From an uncultured Planktomarina sp. (GTDB taxonomy: Bacteria > Pseudomonadota > Alphaproteobacteria > Rhodobacterales > Rhodobacteraceae): a stretch of 64,000 nucleotides of DNA. Within the stretch, counting starts at the first letter, position 1. The number at the start of each line of letters is the position of its first letter. The position numbers and the translations under genes were made by a program. This document shows, piece by piece, positions 59,005 through 64,000 of the stretch. Location: the NCBI GenBank assembly GCA_905181815.1, contig CAJIZA010000001.1, positions 744,001-808,000 on the forward strand, written 5' to 3'. Under the pieces are notes generated by a model. It did no database searches. It was not told the DNA's origin and saw only the letters and a list, made by a program, of their open reading frames with translations.

Positions 59005-59982
59005 CTAGGGGCTGGGATAGGTCTCAAGCGCGCGGGTGAACATCTGTGCATCGATATTACCACCAGAGGCGACGCAGATCACATTCTCACCGCTCAGCTG
59101 GTCCCCATGATATAGTGCAGCGGCCAGAGCAATGGCCCCGCCGGGTTCGAGCACAAGTTTAAACCGGCTAAAGGCCACAGAGATGGCACGCAGGCAATTT
59201 TCTTCCGGCACAACGATGCCCGGCCCGCAAAGATCGCGCATCAGCGGAAAGGTCATTTGTCCCGGGCTGCGGGTGACAATGGCATCGCAAATGCTGCCGC
59301 CGCTGCGGGCATTGCTTTCGCGGCGACCGCTTTGTAACGAACGGGTCACGTCATCGAAATCCACGGGCTCTACGGGCCGCACGCGCATATTTGGCGCCTC
59401 CTGCTCCAGCGCCAAAGCGACCCCGGAGGTCAAACCGCCGCCGCCGCAACACACCAAGACATCAGCCTTTTCAAGACCAACCTCCGCCGCTTGCGCGGCT
59501 ATTTCCAGCCCACAGGTGCCCTGTCCGGCAATGACCTCAGGCGCATCATAGGGTTTGATCAGGCTCAAACCACGCGCCTCAGCCAGGGCCGCGCCGATGG
59601 CCTCACGGTCCTCGCGGTCTCGGTCATATAAAATCACCTCAGCCCCCAGCGCGCGGGTGTTCTCAACCTTCAAACGGGGTGCATCTTTCGGCATCACAAT
59701 GACAGCCGGCACCCCATGCAGACGGGCGGCCAGCGCCACGCCCTGCGCATGATTGCCCGACGAATAGGCAATGACACCCGCCGACCTCACCTCAGGTGCA
59801 AGGGCCGAAACTGCAGACCAACCGCCACGAAACTTAAATGATCCAGTATGTTGCAAAGCCTCCGCCTTGACCCAGACCCGCCGCCCGGCGATCTCATCGA
59901 CAAAGGCAGAATTGAGCAGCGGGGTGCGCCGCGCCTGGCCTTCCAGCCGCTGCGCCGCGGCCCGTATCATCTCTATATTCAT
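59005..59982 (-). CDS. Threonine/serine dehydratase-like PLP enzyme
   Basis: 325 aa, fold-type II PLP enzyme. HTGSFKFRGGWSAVSALAPE carries the PLP Lys, YSSGNHAQGVALAARLHGVP and DVLVCCGGGGLTSGVALALE bind PLP. No ACT regulatory domain is present, so it resembles catabolic threonine/serine dehydratases; other beta-elimination activities cannot be excluded. It ends opposite fabI, and the dehalogenase gene is immediately upstream on the same strand. Confidence 0.82.
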   Translation of the reverse strand: MNIEMIRAAAQRLEGQARRTPLLNSAFVDEIAGRRVWVKAEALQHTGSFKFRGGWSAVSALAPEVRSAGVIAYSSGNHAQGVALAARLHGVPAVIVMPKDAPRLKVENTRALGAEVILYDRDREDREAIGAALAEARGLSLIKPYDAPEVIAGQGTCGLEIAAQAAEVGLEKADVLVCCGGGGLTSGVALALEQEAPNMRVRPVEPVDFDDVTRSLQSGRRESNARSGGSICDAIVTRSPGQMTFPLMRDLCGPGIVVPEENCLRAISVAFSRFKLVLEPGGAIALAAALYHGDQLSGENVICVASGGNIDAQMFTRALETYPSP

Positions 59983-59985
59983 CTT

Positions 59986-60669
59986 TCATACACCTGCTAT
60001 TTCAGGAATCCCGGTTAAATCTCGCAATTGATAGCGCGGTGTCCATGGCAGGCGATCAACCGGCTCACCGCTTCTATTCACCCAAGCGGTTGCGAAGCCA
60101 TATTCCGCCGCCGCCGCCGCATCCCAACCATTGGAGGAGACAAAAAGCACCTCCCCTACCTGACATCCGAAATGGCTGCCGACCAAATCATAGACCCGGC
60201 GGTCCGGCTTGAAAGTTCCGACAGACTCGACGGACAACACCGCATCGAGCCGATCTGAAAGCCCGGCAGAGACAACGGCACCCTCCAACATATCAGGCGA
60301 GCCATTGGACAAAATAGCCGTGTTGAGCCCCGCCGCCTTGAGAGCCGCGAGCATCGCTGGCACTTCCTCATAGGCAGCAAGACTCCAATAGAGATCCAGC
60401 AAGTCTTTGCGCAGGCGCGCGCCAGAGACCCCATTGGCCTCCATCGCCCAATCCAGCCCATCTTGAGTCACCTGCCAAAAATCAGTATGAGCGTCCATCA
60501 CAGCCCGCAACCAACTGTATTGCAGCTGTTTAAGACGCCAGTCTCCAGCCAATTTAGCCCAATTCCCAGCAATTTCGAAATTCTCCGGGCGACTGGCAGC
60601 TTGGCGGGCGGCCGAGGCCACATCGAACAAAGTCCCATAGGCGTCAAAGACGCAGGTTGTGATAGCCAT
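59986..60669 (-). CDS. Haloacid dehalogenase, type II (HAD superfamily)
   Basis: 227 aa. TTCVFDAYGTLFDVASAARQ has the nucleophilic Asp of L-2-haloacid dehalogenases; NTAILSNGSPDMLEGAVVSA (motif II) and KPDRRVYDLVGSHFGC (motif III Lys) follow, then VSSNGWDAAAAAEYGFATAW. The ATG at 60669 has GGAGG six bases upstream. It precedes the dehydratase by three bases. Natural substrate unknown. Confidence 0.86.
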   Translation of the reverse strand: MAITTCVFDAYGTLFDVASAARQAASRPENFEIAGNWAKLAGDWRLKQLQYSWLRAVMDAHTDFWQVTQDGLDWAMEANGVSGARLRKDLLDLYWSLAAYEEVPAMLAALKAAGLNTAILSNGSPDMLEGAVVSAGLSDRLDAVLSVESVGTFKPDRRVYDLVGSHFGCQVGEVLFVSSNGWDAAAAAEYGFATAWVNRSGEPVDRLPWTPRYQLRDLTGIPEIAGV

Positions 60670-60726
60670 AGAATCCTCCATAAGATGAGGCCAACGATAG
60701 CGACAATCGGCGAAAGGGGAAGAGAC

Positions 60727-61515
60727 ATGCAAGTCTTCGACAAATCAGGAATGCATATTCATTATCGCGATGAGGGCGACCCGCAGGGCGCTCCATTGGT
60801 CTTTTCCAACTCATTGGGCACGGATATGCGGCTGTGGGATCAGATTATGCCTTTGCTGCCCGCCGGTCTGCGTATCATTCGTTATGACATGCGGGGGCAC
60901 GGTCTGAGCGATTGTCCAGAGGCCCCCTATTCCATGGGTGCCCTCATTTCTGATGCTGAAGCTCTGCTCGATCATTTACAAATTACGTCCTGCCTCTTTG
61001 TTGGCCTGTCCATCGGCGGTATGGTTGCCCAAGGGCTGGCCGGCAAAAGATTGGATTTAGTACGAGCCATGGTGCTATCAAACACAGCTGCCAAGATTGC
61101 CACCAAAGATATTTGGCAAGACCGGATAGACAGCATCCGAAGAGACGGCATTGGCCCGGTGGCTGACGCCACGATGCAGCGGTGGTTTAGCCCCGAAATG
61201 CACAGCACGCCGGCGATGGCCCCTTGGGCAAATATGCTGCGGGCGACCCGCGCGGAGGGTTATATTGGCTGCGCCCAGGCGGTCTCTGGTACAGATTTTA
61301 TAACCGCAACCTCGGCCTTGCGCTTGCCGGTTATGGGCATCGCCGGTGATCACGACAGCTCAACCCCGCCGGATTTGGTGCGCGAAACCCTCGAGCTTAT
61401 CCCCGGCAGCAGCTTTCACATCATCCGCGGCGCGGGCCATCTGCCCTGCGTTGAACGACCGGTGCAATTTGCCAAACTGTTGGGCGATTTTTTGCGTGCA
61501 ACCGGACATAGCTAA
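60727..61515 (+). CDS. pcaD: Alpha/beta hydrolase, 3-oxoadipate enol-lactonase-like
   Basis: 262 aa. LVFSNSLGTDMRLWDQIMPL, RYDMRGHGLSDCPEAPYSMG, nucleophile Ser in FVGLSIGGMVAQGLAGK, Asp in AGDHDSSTPPDLV and His in GAGHLPCVERPVQFAKLLGD make the triad typical of PcaD, which hydrolyses 3-oxoadipate enol-lactone in protocatechuate degradation. No other pca genes lie nearby, so a general lactonase is possible. The start is ATG 60727, close to the divergent dehalogenase gene (57 bases between). Confidence 0.8.
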   Translation: MQVFDKSGMHIHYRDEGDPQGAPLVFSNSLGTDMRLWDQIMPLLPAGLRIIRYDMRGHGLSDCPEAPYSMGALISDAEALLDHLQITSCLFVGLSIGGMVAQGLAGKRLDLVRAMVLSNTAAKIATKDIWQDRIDSIRRDGIGPVADATMQRWFSPEMHSTPAMAPWANMLRATRAEGYIGCAQAVSGTDFITATSALRLPVMGIAGDHDSSTPPDLVRETLELIPGSSFHIIRGAGHLPCVERPVQFAKLLGDFLRATGHS

Positions 61516-61534
61516 GCAATTTAGGATCCCTGGC

Positions 61535-62761
61535 ATGAACAAACCTCTGGCCTTTATCTTCATCATTGTCACCCTGACAATTGATGCCATGGGCATTGGC
61601 CTAATCATTCCTGTGATGCCCGATCTGTTGCAGGACATTGAAGGTGGAGATCTCGGCCATGCGGCCATTTGGGGCGGGATTCTGTCTATGGTCTTCGCAT
61701 TGATGCAATTTCTTTTTGGTCCCACCATCGGCTCGCTGAGTGACCGATACGGGCGCAGGCCGGTGCTGCTGGTCTCTTTACTGGTCATCGCCGTGGATTA
61801 TGTCGTCATGGGGCTGGCCCATTCGATCTGGCTGCTGGTTCTGACCCGCGTCATTGGCGGCATCGCTGCCGCGACCCAAGCCACCGCCGCAGCCTTCATC
61901 TCGGACATCTCGACCACAGAGAACCGCTCTGCCAACTTCGGCATTCTGGGCGCCTCCTTTGGTGTCGGCTTTGTACTGGGCCCACTGATCGGTGGTCTTT
62001 TGGGCGAATATGGCTTCCGCGTCCCGTTTTTTGCGGCTGCCGGGCTGGCCAGCCTCAACCTCCTGTTGGGATATTTTGTATTGCCAGAAACGGTGAGCAA
62101 AAGCCTGCGCCGCCCGTTTGATCCGACCCGGGCCAATCCTTTGGGCGCGCTGGTGCAAATTCGTAAAATCCCCGGCCTGGCGCGATTTTTACTGGTGTTT
62201 TTTCTATATGAGTTTGCCTTTTACTCCTATCCAGCGATTTGGGTGTATTACGCAAAAGCACAGTTCAATTGGGAACCCGGCATGGTTGGCCTCTCCTTGG
62301 CCTCCTTCGGCATATCCGTGGCCGTCGTCGAAGGTCTGTTAATTCGCAGGATCTTGCCCTGGCTTGGTGAGCGGCGCACCATCGTCATTGGCTTTATGTT
62401 CAATATCGCCATGTTTACCGCTTTGGGCTTTCTCACCTCTGGGTTTTGGGCACTTATCATCGCGCCCTTTTCCGCGCTTGGCTCGGTTGTGGTGCCCGCC
62501 ATGCGCGGCATCATGGCCAATAAAGCGGCGGCCAATCAGCAGGGGGAAGTCCAAGGTATCATCGCCTCGACCCAATCTCTGGCGGTCATTTTTGCCCCGT
62601 TGGTGCTGACCTATGTGTTCTATGTCGCCACGCGTCCCGGCGGGCTGGTCTTTTTGCCGGGTGCGCCGTTTCTTCTGGCCGCGGCCGTGGTGGCGATCAC
62701 GCTGACACTCTTTACCACCCGGCCAAGGGGCAGCATCTCCAGGCAAAATTCCACCCGTTAA
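61535..62761 (+). CDS. MFS efflux permease, TetA-like (DHA1)
   Basis: 408 aa, twelve membrane segments. NKPLAFIFIIVTLTIDAMGI, then FGPTIGSLSDRYGRRPVLLV (motif A), RVIGGIAAATQATAAAFISD and GASFGVGFVLGPLIGGLLGE (motif C-like) resemble TetA(A/B)-type drug:H+ antiporters. Resistance cannot be claimed from similarity. It starts 19 bases after the lactonase, with AGGAT in front, and ends one base before the next open frame. Confidence 0.8.
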   Translation: MNKPLAFIFIIVTLTIDAMGIGLIIPVMPDLLQDIEGGDLGHAAIWGGILSMVFALMQFLFGPTIGSLSDRYGRRPVLLVSLLVIAVDYVVMGLAHSIWLLVLTRVIGGIAAATQATAAAFISDISTTENRSANFGILGASFGVGFVLGPLIGGLLGEYGFRVPFFAAAGLASLNLLLGYFVLPETVSKSLRRPFDPTRANPLGALVQIRKIPGLARFLLVFFLYEFAFYSYPAIWVYYAKAQFNWEPGMVGLSLASFGISVAVVEGLLIRRILPWLGERRTIVIGFMFNIAMFTALGFLTSGFWALIIAPFSALGSVVVPAMRGIMANKAAANQQGEVQGIIASTQSLAVIFAPLVLTYVFYVATRPGGLVFLPGAPFLLAAAVVAITLTLFTTRPRGSISRQNSTR

Positions 62762-62830
62762 ATGTCGCAAAACCTCTTGCAGGTTTTGCAGCAGGCTTTA
62801 GCCTCGGGGCACTTATCTAATGGAGCCGAA

Positions 62831-63916
62831 ATGACCCGTATCAAAGCCGCCGTCGCCCATGCCTTTGGCCAACCTCTTTCCATTGAAGAAGTTGAACTGG
62901 CGCAGCCCAAATCTGGTGAAGTTGAAGTCACCCTCGAGGCCTGCGCCATTTGTCACTCAGACATCACCTATCTGGACGGCGGTTGGGGTGGCTCGCTGCC
63001 TGCGGTCTATGGCCATGAGGCGGCGGGACGCATTTCTGCACTCGGCTATGGGGTCACGGGGCTGAAGGCCGGCGATGCCGTCGTGGTGACATTGATTCGC
63101 GCTTGCGGCACTTGCCCCTCCTGTTGCACTGGCCGGCCCACAAGGTGTGAAACCGCCTATGACGGGGATAATGGCCCACTGTCCATGCCGGATGGTAGCA
63201 AATTACATCAAGCCATGGCCAGTGGGGCCTTTGCCCAGCGCGTTGTTGTTGCACACACTCAGGTCGTAAAAATTGGTGACGATATCCCAATGGACGTGGC
63301 CTCTCTGATCGCCTGCGGTGTAATCACTGGCGTGGGAGCGGTGGTCAATGCCGCTCAAATGCGCCCCGGCCAAGATGCGGTCGTCATCGGCGCGGGCGGA
63401 GTTGGACTCAACGCCATCCAAGGCGCACGGATCGCCGGCGCTCGGCGGATTGTGGCGGTGGATATGCTGCCCGAAAAGCTCAACATTGCTATGGAATTTG
63501 GCGCGACCCATGGGGTGCTGGCCACGGGCGATGCGCCGTGGGTTGGCGCACAACAGGCGCTGGGCCGCGGCGCGGATGCGGTTTTTGTAACTGTGGGTGC
63601 CGCCAGCGCCTATACCACCGCCCCGAATTATCTCGCCAGTGGCGGCAAGGTCATCATGGTGGGCATGCCCACCACAGGCGCCGCCTCCTCCTATGAGGCC
63701 GGAAGTCTTGCGGCGGCCTCTCAGGCCATGATCGGCTGCAAAATGGGGGATGTGGTCATCCAACGCGACATCCCATGGATCGTAGATCTTTACCGCCAAG
63801 GCCGCCTGAAGCTTGACGAGTTGATCTCAGCCCATTGGAGCCTTGAGCAAATCAATGAGGCGATAGCGGATACGAAAACTGGATCTGCAAAGCGTAATGT
63901 GATCCTGTTTAAGTAA
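62831..63916 (+). CDS. Zinc-dependent alcohol dehydrogenase (MDR family)
   Basis: About 361 aa. The catalytic zinc site has LEACAICHSDITYLDGGWGG and YGHEAAGRISALGYGVTGL; the structural zinc has four Cys in RACGTCPSCCTGRPTRCE. DAVVIGAGGVGLNAIQGARI is the NAD site. I start at ATG 62831 (MTRIKAAVAHAFG); the frame is open from 62762 but that would overlap nothing and adds 23 atypical residues. Substrate unknown. Confidence 0.84.
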   Translation: MTRIKAAVAHAFGQPLSIEEVELAQPKSGEVEVTLEACAICHSDITYLDGGWGGSLPAVYGHEAAGRISALGYGVTGLKAGDAVVVTLIRACGTCPSCCTGRPTRCETAYDGDNGPLSMPDGSKLHQAMASGAFAQRVVVAHTQVVKIGDDIPMDVASLIACGVITGVGAVVNAAQMRPGQDAVVIGAGGVGLNAIQGARIAGARRIVAVDMLPEKLNIAMEFGATHGVLATGDAPWVGAQQALGRGADAVFVTVGAASAYTTAPNYLASGGKVIMVGMPTTGAASSYEAGSLAAASQAMIGCKMGDVVIQRDIPWIVDLYRQGRLKLDELISAHWSLEQINEAIADTKTGSAKRNVILFK

Positions 63917-63970
63917 TCCAGAAAACGCCTCAAATCCGCCACAGTGCGGCGCAGATATTGGGAGATTTAT

Positions 63971-64000
63971 ATGAGACTGCAAGATCTTGAAGTGATCATC
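63971..64000 (+). CDS. Start of an unidentified gene, cut by window end
   Basis: ATG 63971 with GGAG at 63961-63964 opens MRLQDLEVII, ten codons to the window edge. Too short to identify. Confidence 0.6.
   Translation, partial: MRLQDLEVII

Noticed and set aside
1-64000. tRNA, rRNA, insertion sequences, prophage
   Set aside because: I looked for T-arm motifs, transposase-like frames and terminal repeats and found none that hold up.

Overview
The window looks like a chromosomal segment of a marine Roseobacter-lineage Rhodobacteraceae (Alphaproteobacteria). Evidence: a SAM/SAH-type riboswitch in front of metK (known from Rhodobacterales), irr-fabA-fabB-fabI, methylamine/TMAO genes of the gmaS-mgs-tdm type, DUF1127, a ligase-associated helicase/PdeM pair and the alphaproteobacterial aroA-cmk...rpsA-ihfB order. 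The species cannot be named from sequence alone. Gene density is high, most genes overlap or nearly touch, and I found no rRNA, tRNA, IS element, prophage or CRISPR array.

Layout. 1-8.9 kb: a one-carbon/methylated-amine cluster (amt, mgsA-mgsB-mgsC, gmaS, a small membrane gene, tdm, a 54-aa membrane miniprotein, an EamA permease). Most of it carries inactivating lesions; only mgsB, gmaS and the miniprotein read through cleanly. 9-16.1 kb: PaaI thioesterase, pdeM, Lhr-like helicase, folD, fhs (THF one-carbon metabolism, intact) and a MOSC protein. 16.1-27.8 kb: a collinear minus-strand block ruvC-ruvA-ruvB-unknown-ybgC-tolQ-tolR-tolA-tolB-pal-cpoB-tilS-ftsH (Holliday-junction resolution, envelope Tol-Pal system, tRNA-Ile lysidine, membrane protease). 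28-37.4 kb: DUF1127, prmA, msrA, two MFS permeases, lldD with a palindromic operator candidate, rplY, pth, and two decayed genes (BCCT permease tail, DUF2332). 37.4-46.4 kb: trpB, trpF, lapA-like, ihfB, rpsA, then about 3.8 kb of accessory DNA (isomerase remnant, LacI regulator, PhyH dioxygenase, aldo/keto reductase) lying between rpsA and cmk-aroA. 46-55 kb: aroA, trmB, metK with riboswitch, lnt, corC, ybeY, phoH, miaB, nearly all minus strand. 55.8-58.9 kb: divergent irr and fabA-fabB-fabI. 59-64 kb: dehydratase, HAD dehalogenase, pcaD-like hydrolase, TetA-like MFS, zinc alcohol dehydrogenase and the first codons of a further gene.

How it fits together. The leftmost cluster would demethylate TMAO (Tdm), pass methylamine through gamma-glutamylmethylamide (GmaS) and N-methylglutamate (MgsABC), and send formaldehyde-level carbon to the THF enzymes FolD and Fhs. 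The peripheral demethylation steps are broken while the central THF enzymes are intact, which suggests pathway loss in progress. No entirely new system was recognised. The most notable items are the multi-gene decay of the TMAO/methylamine cluster, the riboswitch whose first stem uses the last base of the lnt stop codon, several unannotated pseudogene remnants, and the accessory insertion inside the cmk-rpsA neighbourhood.
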